DNA of 64,000 bases, from NCBI GenBank assembly GCA_014155875.1, contig JACEFZ010001373.1, positions 62,001-126,000 of the forward strand, read 5' to 3'. Below are positions 1-12,375 of this stretch, in pieces (positions within the stretch are counted from its first letter, which is position 1; each line of letters opens with the position of its first letter). Below the pieces are notes generated by a model that ran no database searches, was not told the DNA's origin, and worked only from the letters and a program-made list of their open reading frames with translations. This DNA comes from Cepaea nemoralis. Taxonomy: Eukaryota > Mollusca > Gastropoda > Stylommatophora > Helicidae. The position numbers were made by a program, and so were the translations under genes.

Positions 1-655
1 ATGGGCAAAATATCGGCCAAATACAGAAATATCTCAGCCAAACTTAAAAAAGGTAGGAAAATTGTTAACCAAAGGGGAAAGATACTGACCAAGTAGGAAC
101 ATTTTTTAACCAAATGTGAAAAATATGGTACACGTATACGAAATATCTCGGCCAAACTTATGAAAATGTGTTAGCCAAATGGTAAACATTCTAGGTCAAG
201 TAGGGAAATGTGTCAACCAAATGGGAAAAATATGGTACACGTAACGAAATATTTCGACCAAACTTATATAAAAGTAGGAACATATGTTAACCAAATGGGA
301 AAACTGTTGGCCAAATAGGAAAATTTGTTAGCCAAATGGGAAAAGTATTGACCAAGTAACATCTGCCAAATTTATGAAAAGTCGGAAACTTTGTTAATCA
401 AAATTGAAAATCTATCGGCCAAAGAGAGAAATATTTCAACTAAACTTATACAAAGTAGGAAACTTCTTTCAGCCAAATGGGGAAAAGGGTCGGCCAAACA
501 CAGAAATATCTCAATCAAATTTATAAAAAAAAAGGGGGGGAAAGATTGACCAAGTAACGAAATACATCGCCCAAACTTATGAAAAGTAGGAAACGTTGTC
601 AACCAAATGTGAAAAATGTTGGCCGAATTTCAACCAAACTTATAAATATTTCACA
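1..655. repeat. Degenerate minisatellite rich in CCAAAT..GGAAAA..TTGGCC
   Basis: Variants of AACCAAATGGGAAAA, TTGGCCAA and AACTTATGAAAAGTAGGAAA recur irregularly at roughly 40-70 bp spacing. No coding signal is visible. A matching but rearranged array occupies 49195-50090. This is an old, scrambled tandem repeat. Confidence 0.7.
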
Positions 656-1625
<970 letters not shown>

Positions 1626-1685
1626 TATAAAAGAAGACCACGGTGACATTTGGGGATATACACAGCTCGGAATTCTGAGGTAAGT
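1626..1685 (+). promoter_or_regulatory. Candidate TATA promoter with downstream 5' splice site
   Basis: TATAAAAG lies at 1626-1633. About 46 bp further on is CTGAG followed by GTAAGT (splice donor, intron starting at 1680), a near-consensus metazoan 5' splice site. The spacing would give a short non-coding first exon of roughly 20 bp starting about 30 bp after the TATA box. The same module is preserved at 51062-51121. No coding exon is recognisable downstream, so this may be a lncRNA, the promoter of an unseen gene or a retroelement promoter. Promoter activity is inferred only. Confidence 0.4.
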
Positions 1686-1944
1686 AGGAACGTTGTTTTC
1701 CTATTTTTATTTTCTTTTCATTGCTTTCATTTTTTCATCTTTTCGTTCTTCTCATTCTGTCGTCACGTCTTAATATAGTCACAGGAGATCTCCATGACTA
1801 TATGTTGTGTTTTGTGTATGTGTTTGTTTGCTGATGAAATTTAATAGCCGCAACGTCCTGTATGTGTCGTAATTCTGTTATGTAAAGTTGCACTATTTTG
1901 TGTCATTTTATATTGTTTACATTTTCACAGCTTTACAGCAGTTC

Positions 1945-2190
1945 CACCAAATTTTATTCATATTGGATTGAAATTTGTGTGTGGATTAGCTTTCCCTATT
2001 AACAGTGTCGCTCGCCATCTGGCGAACCCACTCCGACTACAGAAGTACTTGTAATTTTCTTCCTCAAGTCAAGGACGGTAGGTCAACACTTTAGTCCAAC
2101 TGTCCGGTGTAGGGGTTGAACCCCTTACCTCGGCATCATTACACCGGATGTTCTTATCCATTCTTCCATGCTGACCTACACAGGAGTCTA
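1945..2190 (-). mobile_element. SINE family C (tRNA-like head), minus strand
   Basis: Read on the minus strand, a tRNA-like head near 2185-2100 has a B-box-like GGTTCAACCCC. It is followed by a body with the conserved core GTCGGAGTGG, GGCGAGCGACACT and AAAGCTAATCCACAC. The same element occurs in plus orientation at 45715-46110 and in the duplicated copy at 51370-51632. The order of head, core and tail fits a tRNA-derived SINE with a conserved central domain. Confidence 0.6.
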
Positions 2191-2204
2191 ATTGAAACTA
2201 GAAC

Positions 2205-2480
2205 ATTATATACAACAATAAGAAGGAAACAATAGGCTTTCTTTGGTCATGTGATGAGAAAAGAAACATTTGAGAATACCCGGCGAAAACTGGAAAGAAC
2301 AGTGGGAAAAGAGGTAGAAGAGTACCAAAAGAAATGACTCTGATATGTTGTGTATTGACTGAGACGGTGCAATGGACACATATCCTCAGCAGAGTCGATT
2401 CAGAGCACAACGGAAAGAGATCAGGGGAAAGTCATGAACGCCAACCCCAGCTGACAAGGCACGTGCTGGTGATGGCGATA
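2205..2480 (+). pseudogene. Decayed 3' end of an RTE-like LINE
   Basis: Translation in broken frames gives FFGHVMRKE, then a basic Lys/Arg-rich stretch, and later a tract resembling the last residues of RTE-like LINE polyproteins. Compare the better preserved FFGHVMKRNELENLVTTGK on the minus strand at 26071-26455. Several stops and indels are present. The paralog is at about 51640-51900. Confidence 0.5.
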
Positions 2481-2825
2481 TCTACAAATTGTTTCATAAG
2501 TTTTGTGCAAAGAGAAAGATTTCCTTTTAAACTTGCGATTGCCGCGGGGATAACTGATGCTCCACTTTCGAACAGTATGGCTATGTGATTTAAGAATTTC
2601 AACCAAAGTATAATTCATTGATTCACTTCATAAGTTATATAACTCTTCAGTATGTACCTGACGAGATGCAGCGAAATTTGCCAGGAAATAAATAGTCCAA
2701 TAAATTCTTTATAGCTTCTAGGTTTTAATTCACTAAAGGATATTATTCTGTTGAATAACATTGTTAACATCACAATTCAGGTGGATATCATTCTGTTGTT
2801 TCGTAGTATCTTCCGCAATTTCATT

Positions 2826-3190
2826 ACTCATCACCATCATCATCATCTTCCACTTCTGCCGTCAAGCGCCGTGGGGAGGAATAATTTGCGTTCCAGCGCC
2901 CGGTGGACGGCACTGGATAGTGTCATTCCGTGTGGTTGTACAATGTCTCTTGATGTCGTCAATCCATTTTCTTCTTGGACGTCCTCGTGGTCTCGTCGCA
3001 GATGATCTTTGATGTAAGGCCAGTGATGGTAGTTGCTGATGATGCATTCTAACGACATGGCCAAACCACTTGATCTTCTGACTTTCAATAAATGTGGCAC
3101 AAGGTGTTGATCCCACAGTCTGTCTGATAGTAGCATTTCTTACTCGGTCTCGGATTGTTAAGTTGGCAGCTCTCCTCAGGCATCTCATTT
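2826..3190 (-). pseudogene. 5'-truncated LINE fragment, C-terminal end of RT polyprotein
   Basis: The minus strand encodes MRCLRRAANLTIRDRVRNA, then KIKWFGHVVRM and RPRGRPRRKWIDD. These are the signature C-terminal motifs of RTE-like LINE polyproteins. The coding part ends in a (GAT)n-type tail (ATCACCATCATCATCATC on the plus strand at 2828-2848), typical of such LINEs. The paralog near 52490-52505 lacks this block, so it is a clean insertion after duplication. It has no EN or RT core and is dead on arrival. Confidence 0.75.
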
Positions 3191-3472
3191 CTCAGGGAAC
3201 CGAAATTTACATTACGATACTTGTTTATTTTATTGTGTGCCATAGTTTAATTTAGGTTAGTCGTTGGATCAACATCACGGCACACGGTTTAACCCATAAG
3301 TGCTCCCTTTTCCTCCTAACTCAAACCTGAGTCTGGAGAAGCTCAGCTCAATGCACGAACTCCGATGCATCGGCGAGGATCCTGAAATACTTGTGTGCCA
3401 TGTCCAAACTTACCTTTTGTCTGGCACTGAATCAGTTAAATTCAACTTGAAAACTGCACCTTACATTGTGTA

Positions 3473-3787
3473 TTATGTTATTATTGTTAATGCCAATAAT
3501 GCTAATTTCTTCACGCTATTTCTTTTGCTTGTTTGCTTGTGTTCGCTAGCTATAAACTCCAGCGCAAGGTCCTGTATGTGGGATGAAAACATCCTGTTGT
3601 CCAACATCAGTGTGATTTCATACAGGACCTGAAGTTTGCGTGAGTATCCGTTGTCCCATGTCTGGCTTATTGGTGTGCAGACTGATGGTTCCTCGCCGTA
3701 CAGGCAGGTACTCTCCGGTTTCGGAAGAATCAGCGATCCTACTGACGTTAGCCAGGACCCCGAAGGGACCTGTTGCCTATGACGCAC
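3473..3787 (-). other. Unrecognised 104-codon open frame, also kept in the duplicate
   Basis: A minus-strand frame contains GSLILPKPESTCLYGEEP, QTWDNGYSRK and DNRMFSSHIQDLALEF. The same frame is open at 52779-53096 with about ten amino-acid differences. I do not recognise the protein. The hAT MITE at 3806-4246 lies immediately upstream and would have cut any longer frame. Composition looks protein-like, but both copies come from one recent duplication, so conservation is weak evidence. It may be a fossil of an unknown transposon. Confidence 0.2.
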
Positions 3788-3805
3788 GGCTAGGACGTGA
3801 TAGTA

Positions 3806-4246
3806 CAGTGGTTCTCAACCGGTGGGGAATCCCCACCCCCCCCCCAGGGGGGAATTTGAGGGTTTCTAGGGGGGGGGGGGGATGCAGATCATTTCAAGAT
3901 CGCGTTAATACAAGAACCGATTACTTGATATTGCTTTTCCCTTCATACTTTACAGTTATGCACGTCTCATCTTTCTAAAATTCATTTTATAAAGTAAGTA
4001 GACCCACAAATCACGTTTTATGTGGATGTCTAGACCGGTTTAAACCTTCCATTTTTACGTATACTGTGTAGGGGTGAGGGGGATTTTTGGGTAGGAAATA
4101 TGAAAGGGGGCGGGGGGATGACGTTCTGAAAATATGGTAATGGGGGGCACGGGCCAAATTTTTGATAGGAAGGGGGGGGGGGGGAAGACGACGTTCTGAT
4201 AATATGGTGAAGGGGGGCACGGGCCAAAAAAGGTTGAGAACCACTG
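3806..4246. mobile_element. hAT-type MITE with perfect 8-bp target duplication
   Basis: The terminal inverted repeats are CAGTGGTTCTCAACC (from 3806) and GGTTGAGAACCACTG (to 4246). The flanking 8-bp duplication TGATAGTA is perfect (3798-3805 and 4247-4254), which is diagnostic of the hAT superfamily. The interior has long G and C homopolymers and no transposase, so it is non-autonomous. The paralog is at 53112-53561 with the same target duplication. Confidence 0.93.
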
Positions 4247-4426
4247 TGATAGTAGGTCTTGGCCAGTATAGAACCTGGCCCTGGTGCCTTGGAAACACCT
4301 CTGCGTCCCGCTATTTCTTTTAAGCCCTATCACATTCTTTGGTGTTTGCTCCGTATTTATCTATTATCTTTGAAAAACAATCACGGGATTATAAATCTGA
4401 GCCAGAGATGGACCCTGATATTTTAT

Positions 4427-4758
4427 TTTTATTATAGGGGACATAAACATCTAATATTGTTCCAAGGGAGACTACTTAAATTAGAGAAAATATAAACTAT
4501 ATTATAGCGATAATATAAATACTAAACTTCAAACAGCTACTTTTTTTTTTAAAGTATAAATTAATTAAATAATGTGTAAGTAAAATATGTAATTTAAAAT
4601 ATATTACATTTAGATTTCTTACAGAAGATATTTTTAACTTTTAGATACTTACATTTTACAACCAACTTTTGGGTTATAAATTTATTTCTTAAATATTATT
4701 TGTAGACTTTCATTGTTAGACTCTTTTGTACAGCTCTATCTTCCCCCTATATGGGGGA
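4427..4758 (+). repeat. GGGGACATAAAC-to-CCCCCTATATGGGGG repeat block, copy 1
   Basis: An AT-rich block starts at AGGGGACATAAACATCTAA and ends in the 15-bp palindrome CCCCCTATATGGGGG followed by AAG. Related blocks lie at 8386-8598 (partial), 27826-28165 and 63600-63930. In the last two the palindrome or its variant is followed by AACATTTTTTTACTGGCC; here it is followed by Tx1-like LINE sequence. No coding potential is seen, and the element class is unknown. Confidence 0.55.
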
Positions 4759-6660
4759 AGTATCCTAGGCAATTTCCTTCTAAAAGTCTACCAAGAAGCT
4801 TTTCATAAACAAGAACTCCCAAACACTTGCAACATGTCATATATAACACTCATACATAAAGACAACACAGACAAAACACAGCTGAAAAACTATAGACCCA
4901 TCTCCTTATTAAACACAGACTACAAAATTCTAGCAAAATCACTTGCAAACAAAATTTAAAACTTCATGCCATCACTCATCCACCCAGACCAACAGTGCAG
5001 TATTCAACACAGAAACATACACCAACATACACACTTCATTAGGGATTTCATTACATACACCCACCAGAAAGACTGTCAATCCTCTCTCTTATCTTTAGAC
5101 CAGGAGAAGGCCTTTGTCAGAATCTCACACTCATACTTATACAAAACACTAGCACACTGCAACATAAGACAGTACTATAGACAGTGGATAGAAATATTGT
5201 ATAAAAATCCTGAAAGTAAGGTACTGGTGAATCATTCACTCACTGGTAGTTTCAGAATCAATAGATCTGTCAGACAAGGGTGCCCACTATCACCAGTCCT
5301 ATATGTATTAACACTAGAACCACTCTTAGAAGCAATTAGACAGGACACTAACATTAAAGGTACATTTATACAAGGGTCTGGAGAGCGGAAATTAATTGCT
5401 TATGCAGATGACACCGCTTTCTTCCCTACAACCAACACTTCCATAACGAAGATACTTCACACCTTCAGACAGTTTGGTGAAGGAAGTGGGGTCAAAATAA
5501 ACATACAGAAGTCTAAAATAATGGGTCTGGGGAAGTGGAAGAATAAAGCAGATTTCCCCCCGGATCTAACAGTCACAGATAACATGAAGATTTATGGGAT
5601 CACTTTTCCATCCAATCCCAGAAAAACACACACAGGAACATGGCAATCACTGACAAAACACATTATAGACATACTACATAGGTTCATATACAAGACATCA
5701 ACAATTTTTATACGAAGCACTATTGTAAACACCTTCGTCTTTCCTAAAATACTATATTTAGCCACAGTGTTAGGCCCACCAAAACAAACAATCACAGACA
5801 TAAACAAACATCAGAAAATTCATCTTTAAAAACACAATCCACAGTATAAAGCACAAGACTTTAATACAAGAGAAGACTAGAGGGGGAATTTCACTACAGG
5901 ACCTTAACACAAAAATACAAGCATTAAGAATAAATTAAGGACGCATCATCAATCATCCAGATCAACACTCGCTAGCATTATACTATATTGCAATTAGATT
6001 ACACAGAATTAAGAAAATAGACAAAACAACACTGCACTATTACGGCACACTACCGCACTTCTACAGAACATGTATGCAAGCAATTCAAGATAATGAACAC
6101 TTAATACAACAGACAACCAAGCAGATATACACATATTTAGTACAATAACAAGCCCCACCACTACACCTGAGAATCAAAAGAGGATACAAATATCACATGA
6201 AAGACTACAGTTGCACCTTCACTAACTTACACAACAAACATATCACATCAAAATCCAAAGAAATAACATACAGGCTAATTTATAAAATGACCCCGACAAC
6301 TGAGAGAGCCGCACAAACATCCAAGCAAATAGCCCCATGCAAATTATGTAGACAAAATATTCAGGAAACAGAGGATCATCTCTTCTATGAATGCCCAGCA
6401 ATCACAGCCACTAAGATTGCACTGCAACAATTAATAGAAACACACACAAACAAGAAAACTGACGCTTATAAGGCCATTTTTTTAAATACAATACCCACAG
6501 CCACAAAAGACAAACACACTAAACTTCTTGTTGCACTGGCGGAGTATAGAAACGTAATATGGTCGAGTAGAAACTCGGCCACACACAATCACCAAACAAT
6601 ACAACCACACACACTAGCAAAGATTTTTCAACAAAAAATCGCCCAGCTATTCGCAGATTA
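4759..6660 (+). pseudogene. Tx1/L1-like LINE, RT and C-terminal region (copy A)
   Basis: The 5'-truncated LINE starts within the fingers of the reverse transcriptase. Recognisable motifs are YRPISLLN, LDQEKAF, RQGCPLSPVLYVL and the catalytic AYADDT near 5400. A C-terminal zinc motif CKLC..H....C (C-x2-C-x9-H-x4-C) lies near 6340-6390. Lesions include a stop at 4957, Val replacing the conserved Asp of the AFD motif (5116-5118), a frameshift near 5812, and stops near 5938 and 6146. It is closely related to the more intact element at 12357-14453 but a distinct subfamily. It cannot encode a working enzyme. Confidence 0.88.
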
Positions 6661-7743
6661 ATAAACAAGAGCCACCCCCATCAAGTTTCACACTACATAA
6701 CATACATGTTCAAACACACACTCTCACAGTATATTTCTATACTCCGCATGTGTACCACTAAGCCCAATCATTGAGGAACAAAGCGCCAAATAACTGAATA
6801 AATGCCCCTTCTTTGTTACTGAGTCCTGGAGCCCAACCTAGACAGAACAATGGGACGGTGGCCTTTGTGAGTCAGTGGTCTTGTCGACCGAAGTTTGACC
6901 TCGGTCTGAACAGCTAGCTCTCTCTCTCGCTCTCTCGCTCTCTCTCTCTCTCTTCCCCCCCACCCCAAACATGAATGACTATACGCTGTATTCGCAATGT
7001 AAAAGCCTGTTTTTGTACATAATAAATGGGATATTTATGTATTTGCTGAATTCGCAAATGGACAACTTAACAAATTCCAATCTGTTTACGCGCGCTCTCT
7101 CTTTATCCCTCCCCCCTCCCCAGCTCCCTCTCTCTCCCTCCCTCCGTGTTGACCGCGTTCCTGGTCTCAACCCACCCCACCACAAGCAAATCCTGGGCAC
7201 TTGCGATTAAGTCGAGGGCTGTTATTCAGCAATAATATTGAATCCACTTACAGGAAAGTAAGCTTGCATGAGACTGCCTGCAGTGTAAAACGTGGGGCGG
7301 CTTTTGCCGTTTCGACCTTGACACCAACATTTCCTTTAATGTATATATTGTCGGTGTGGAAGAGAACACGTGATGTGTGTTGAAGGTGTTATAAGCGTGT
7401 GAGAATGATGGGTTTAGAATGAACGAGCGGAAGGAATCATCACCACATCATAGTCGTGTTGTCTCCGTCATTATCATCACCATTATCATCACCATTACCA
7501 TCACCATTATCATCATCATTATCATCACCATTATCATCACTATTACCATCAATCACGTTAGAATGGGATCTCTGAAAGCGTACGTCATTATCATAACTGT
7601 ATATGTATGTTTTTGTTTCATTAACGCATATGACATAACACTAACAAACGGCAACGCTCTGTAATATACACAAACAAAGAAACACGCATTGCACCTTGTA
7701 AATATACATTGCTTTGTATAAAATAAACGTATTTAAAAAAAAA
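6661..7743 (+). other. 3' untranslated region and poly(A) tail of Tx1-like LINE A
   Basis: Non-coding sequence follows the last LINE frame. It contains a CT-rich tract (6917-6952), an (ATC)n-rich stretch (7465-7555), and a conserved terminal segment with CGGCAACGCTCTGTAATA. It ends in AATAAA-like signals and poly(A) at 7735-7743. The same terminal segment ends LINE B at 15395-15490, which fixes the 3' end of the family. Confidence 0.75.
7465..7555. repeat. (ATTATC/ATCACC)n microsatellite
   Basis: Imperfect trinucleotide repeat of ATC/ATT/ACC inside the LINE 3' region. The duplicated copy (11312-11400) differs slightly in repeat composition. Frames through it encode only Ile/Thr runs. Confidence 0.9.
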
Positions 7744-8358
7744 TTAGACACATTGCAAACAATTTTAGATATCCATGGGCTAACAGACGCATACAGACAG
7801 ATGCATTCCCATGGAATAGATACAACACACACAAACAATGCGCATAATAGAGCAGCGAGATTAGATAGAATTTATGCGCCCATAACACATCATATAACAC
7901 AAGTCAAGCATTTACAGGAGACACTGAACTTCACAGACCATAAGGCTGTAGTTGCAACAATAAACACAGTACAAGCAACACCACATCTTAGAAGATCTCC
8001 CCACTGGAAACTTAACTGCACACTTTTACAAAATCAGGACTATGTAGATTGCATAATAACACTGATCCTCACATACACAAGCGATATACCAGAGGGTAAT
8101 GCGCGAGAACTCTGGGAAACACTTAAACAAACTATACGAGAGAGAACACAAACACTAGCAGCAGTAATACACAAGCAAAAACTACAATAAGAAAAAGTAT
8201 TGGAAAATGCAATTAAGCTCTTACTACAGACAGACAAAAATTCACCACACATCATAGCATTACAGGAAGAATTAGATCTCCACAGACATCATCGATTTCA
8301 GGGGGCTTTACTGCGAACAAAGTTACAAACTATAACATAAGAGATACCGAGTAAACAA
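7744..8358 (+). pseudogene. Tx1-like LINE B, EN C-terminus and linker (broken by duplication junction)
   Basis: Starts directly after LINE A's poly(A). It encodes the end of an apurinic-like endonuclease: the RLDRIYAP motif and a TDHKAV motif equivalent to the catalytic SDH region. The helical linker that leads to RT follows. A TAA at 8188 and another at 8338 interrupt it (both are CAA in the second copy). Homology stops at about 8358, where the tandem-duplication junction leads back into the upstream repeat block, so this copy has no RT of its own. Confidence 0.8.
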
Positions 8359-8598
8359 GTATTGGCCAATAATGCAATTATAGCTATTTTTTTAGTTAAT
8401 TAAACAAATAATGTGTAAGTAAAATATGTTAATTTAAAATATATTACATTTAGATTTCTTACAGAAGATATTTTTAACTTTTAGATACTTACATTTTACA
8501 ACCAACTTTTGGGTTATAAATTTATTTCTTAAATTTTATTTGTAGACTTTCATTGTTAGACTCTTTTGTACAGCTCTATCTTCCCCCTATATGGGGGA

Positions 8599-10504
8599 AG
8601 TATCCTAGGCAATTTCCTTCTAAAAGTCTACCAAGAAGCTTTTCATAAACAAGAACTCCCAAACACTTGCAACATGTCATATATAACACTCATACATAAA
8701 GACAACACAGACAAAACACAGCTGAAAAACTATAGACCCATCTCCTTATTAAACACAGACTACAAAATTCTAGCAAAATCACTTGCAAACAAAATTTAAA
8801 ACTTCATGCCATCACTCATCCACCCAGACCAACAGTGCAGTATTCAACACAGAAACATACACCAACATACACACTTCATTAGGGATTTCATTACATACAC
8901 CCACCAGAAAGACTGTCAATCCTCTCTCTTATCTTTAGACCAGGAGAAGGCCTTTGTCAGAATCTCACACTCATACTTATACAAAACACTAGCACACTGC
9001 AACATAAGACAGTACTATAGACAGTGGATAGAAATATTGTATAAAAATCCTGAAAGTAAGGTACTGGTGAATCATTCACTCACTGGTAGTTTCAGAATCA
9101 ATAGATCTGTCAGACAAGGGTGCCCACTATCACCAGTCCTATATGTATTAACACTAGAACCACTCTTAGAAGCAATTAGACAGGACACTAACATTAAAGG
9201 TACATTTATACAAGGGTCTGGAGAGCGGAAATTAATTGCTTATGCAGATGACACCGCTTTCTTCCCTACAACCAACACTTCCATAACGAAGATACTTCAC
9301 ACCTTCAGACAGTTTGGTGAAGGAAGTGGGGTCAAAATAAACATACAGAAGTCTAAAATAATGGGTCTGGGGAAGTGGAAGAATAAAGCAGATTTCCCCC
9401 CGGATCTAACAGTCACAGATAACATGAAGATTTATGGGATCACTTTTCCATCCAATCCCAGAAAAACACACACAGGAACATGGCAATCACTGACAAAACA
9501 CATTATAGACATACTACATAGGTTCATATACAAGACATCAACAATTTTTATACGAAGCACTATTGTAAACACCTTCGTCTTTCCTAAAATACTATATTTA
9601 GCCACAGTGTTAGACCCACCAAAACAAACAATCACAGACATAAACAAACACATCAGAAAATTCATCTTTAAAAACACAATCCACAGTATAAAGCACAAGA
9701 CTTTAATACAAGAGAAGACTAGAGGGGGAATTTCACTACAGGACCTTAACACAAAAATACAAGCATTAAGAATAAATTAAGGACGCATCATCAATCATCC
9801 AGATCAACACTCGCTAGCATTATACTATATTGCAATTAGATTACACAGAATTAAGAAAATAGACAAAACAACACCTGCACTATTACGGCACACTACCGCA
9901 CTTCTACAGAACATGTATGCAAGCAATTCAAGATAATGAACACTTAATACAACAGACAACCAAGCAGATATACACATATTTAGTACAATAACAAGCCCCA
10001 CCACTACACCTGAGAATCAAAAGAGGATACAAATATCACATGAAAGACTACAGTTGCACCTTCACTAACTTACACAACAAACATATCACATCAAAATCCA
10101 AAGAAATAACATACAGGCTAATTTATAAAATGACCCCGACAACTGAGAGAGCCGCACAAACATCCAAGCAAATAGCCCCATGCAAATTATGTAGACAAAA
10201 TATTCAGGAAACAGAGGATCATCTCTTCTATGAATGCCCAGCAATCACAGCCACTAAGATTGCACTGCAACAATTAATAGAAACACACACAAACAAGAAA
10301 ACTGACGCTTATAAGGCCATTTTTTTAAATACAATACCCACAGCCACAAAAGACAAACACACTAAACTTCTTGTTGCACTGGCGGAGTATAGAAACGTAA
10401 TATGGTCGAGTAGAAACTCGGCCACACACAATCACCAAACAATACAACCACACACACTAGCAAAGATTTTTCAACAAAAAATCGCCCAGCTATTCGCAGA
10501 TTAA
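8599..10504 (+). pseudogene. Tx1/L1-like LINE copy A', duplicate of 4759-6660
   Basis: Nearly identical to the first copy, including the stop at 8797 and the Val substitution in the AFD motif (8956-8958). Those lesions therefore predate duplication. It lacks the indel that truncates the first copy near 5812, so the reading frame 8806-9780 extends further (324 codons), through RT motifs to LQDLNTKIQALRIN. YADD is intact near 9240. The C-terminal zinc-motif frame 10040-10504 is unchanged. Confidence 0.88.
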
Positions 10505-11587
10505 TAAACAAGAGCCACCCCCATCAAGTTTCACACTACATAACATACATGTTCAAACACACACTCTCACAGTATATTTCTATACTCCGCATGTGTACCA
10601 CTAAGCCCAATCATTGAGGAACAAAGCGCCAAATAACTGAATAAATGCCCCTTCTTTGTTACTGAGTCCTGGAGCCCAACCTAGACAGAACAATGGGACG
10701 GTGGCCTTTGTGAGTCAGTGGTCTTGTCGACCGAAGTTTGACCTCGGTCTGAACAGCTAGCTCTCTCTCTCGCTCTCTCGCTCTCTCTCTCTCTCTTCCC
10801 CCCTCCCACCCCAAACATGAATGACTATACGCTGTATTCGCAATGTAAAAGCCTGTTTTTGTACATAATAAATGGGATATTTATGTATTTGCTGAATTCG
10901 CAAATGGACAACTTAACAAATTCCAATCTGTTTACGCGCGCTCTCTCTTTATCCCTCCCCCTCCCCAGCTCCCTCTCTCTCCCTCCCTCCGTGTTGACCG
11001 CGTTCCTGGTCTCAACCCACCCCACCACAAGCAAATCCTGGGCACTTGCGATTAAGTCGAGGGCTGTTATTCAGCAATAATATTGAATCCACTTACAGGA
11101 AAGTAAGCTTGCATGAGACTGCCTGCAGTGTAAAACGTGGGGCGGCTTTTGCCGTTTCGACCTTGACACCAACATTTCCTTTAATGTATATATTGTCGGT
11201 GTGGAAGAGAACACGTGATGTGTGTTGAAGGTGTTATAAGCGTGTGAGAATGATGGGTTTAGAATGAACGAGCGGAAGGAATCATCACCACATCATAGTC
11301 GTGTTGTCTCCGTCATTATCATCACCATTATCATCACCATTACCATCACCATTATCATCACCATTATCATCACCATTATCATCACTATTACCATCAATCA
11401 CGTTAGAATGGGATGACTGAAAGCGTACGTCATTATCATAACTGTATATGTATGTTTTTGTTTCATTAACGCATATGACATAACACTAACAAACGGCAAC
11501 GCTCTGTAATATACACAAACAAAGAAACACGCATTGCACCTTGTAAATATACATTGCTTTGTATAAAATAAACGTATTTAAAAAAAA
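10505..11587 (+). other. 3' untranslated region and poly(A) of LINE A'
   Basis: Duplicate of 6661-7743 with the same CT-rich tract, (ATC)n stretch and terminal poly(A) at 11579-11587. Nothing else is recognised in it. Confidence 0.75.
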
Positions 11588-12375
11588 ATTAGACACATTG
11601 CAAACAATTTTAGATATCCATGGGCTAACAGACGCATACAGACAGATGCATTCCCATGGAATAGATACAACACACACAAACAATGCGCATAATAGAGCAG
11701 CGGAGATTAGATAGAATTTATGCGCCCATAACACATCATATAACACAAGTCAAGCATTTACAGGAGACACTGAACTTCACAGACCATAAGGCTGTAGTTG
11801 CAACAATAAACACAGTACAAGCAACACCACATCTTAGAAGATCTCCCCACTGGAAACTTAACTGCACACTTTTACAAAATCAGGACTATGTAGATTGCAT
11901 AATAAAACTGATCCTCACATACACAAGCGATATACCAGAGGGTAATGCGCGAGAACTCTGGGAAACACTTAAACAAACTATACGAGAGAGAACACAAACA
12001 CTAGCAGCAGTAATACACAAGCAAAAACTACAACAAGAAAAAGTATTGGAAAATGCAATTAAGCTCTTACTACAGACAGACAAAAATTCACCACACATCA
12101 TAGCATTACAGGAAGAATTAGATCTCCACAGACATCATCGATTTCAGGGGGCTTTACTGCGAACAAAGTTACAAACTATAACACAAGAGATACCGAGTAA
12201 ACAATACCTAGCTTTAGAACAAAACATACAGCGCAGCAGACAAATAGGCCAGATAATTGACAGGGAAGGAAATATACAAGTCGAGCCACAACAAATAGCC
12301 TTAGCCTTAGAAGATCTTACAAGAACCTTTATACAGAGGAAAACACACAGGCACACGTGCAAGAACACTTTATGA
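11588..12375 (+). pseudogene. Tx1-like LINE B', EN C-terminus and linker leading into RT
   Basis: Begins inside the endonuclease domain right after the previous poly(A), so B is 5'-truncated. Motifs RLDRIYAP and FTDHKAV mark the EN C-terminus. A one-base insertion near 11702 breaks the EN frame relative to the first copy. The long Gln/Glu/Lys-rich linker is open here (11683-12375). A frameshift near 12315-12322 separates this frame from the RT frame, which itself extends upstream to that point. Confidence 0.8.

Larger units (their letters stand above)
4550..8358 (+). repeat. Tandem duplication unit 1 (about 3.84 kb)
   Basis: Matches 8390-12203 almost without differences, at offset 3840-3847 bp. 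Visible differences are a few single-base changes and 1-3 bp indels. The unit contains the end of one Tx1-like LINE, its 3' region and poly(A), and the start of the next LINE. The junction at about 8358-8390 cuts the second LINE in its linker and returns to the repeat block upstream of the first. It is either a very recent unequal exchange or an assembly artefact. Confidence 0.85.
8390..12203 (+). repeat. Tandem duplication unit 2
   Basis: Second copy of 4550-8358. Its right end is continuous with an otherwise normal LINE B (linker then RT), so this copy probably holds the original right-hand junction. The left junction at 8358-8390 is the novel one. Confidence 0.85.

Noticed and set aside
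4726..4758. Met at 4726 as a natural start of the Tx1-like RT frame
   Set aside because: The first codons belong to the GGGGACATAAAC repeat block and its palindrome; LINE homology starts at about 4759.
7300..7420. Host exon between LINE A and LINE B
   Set aside because: The sequence is part of the LINE 3' region and is duplicated with it at 11145-11265; no splice-flanked coding exon is visible.
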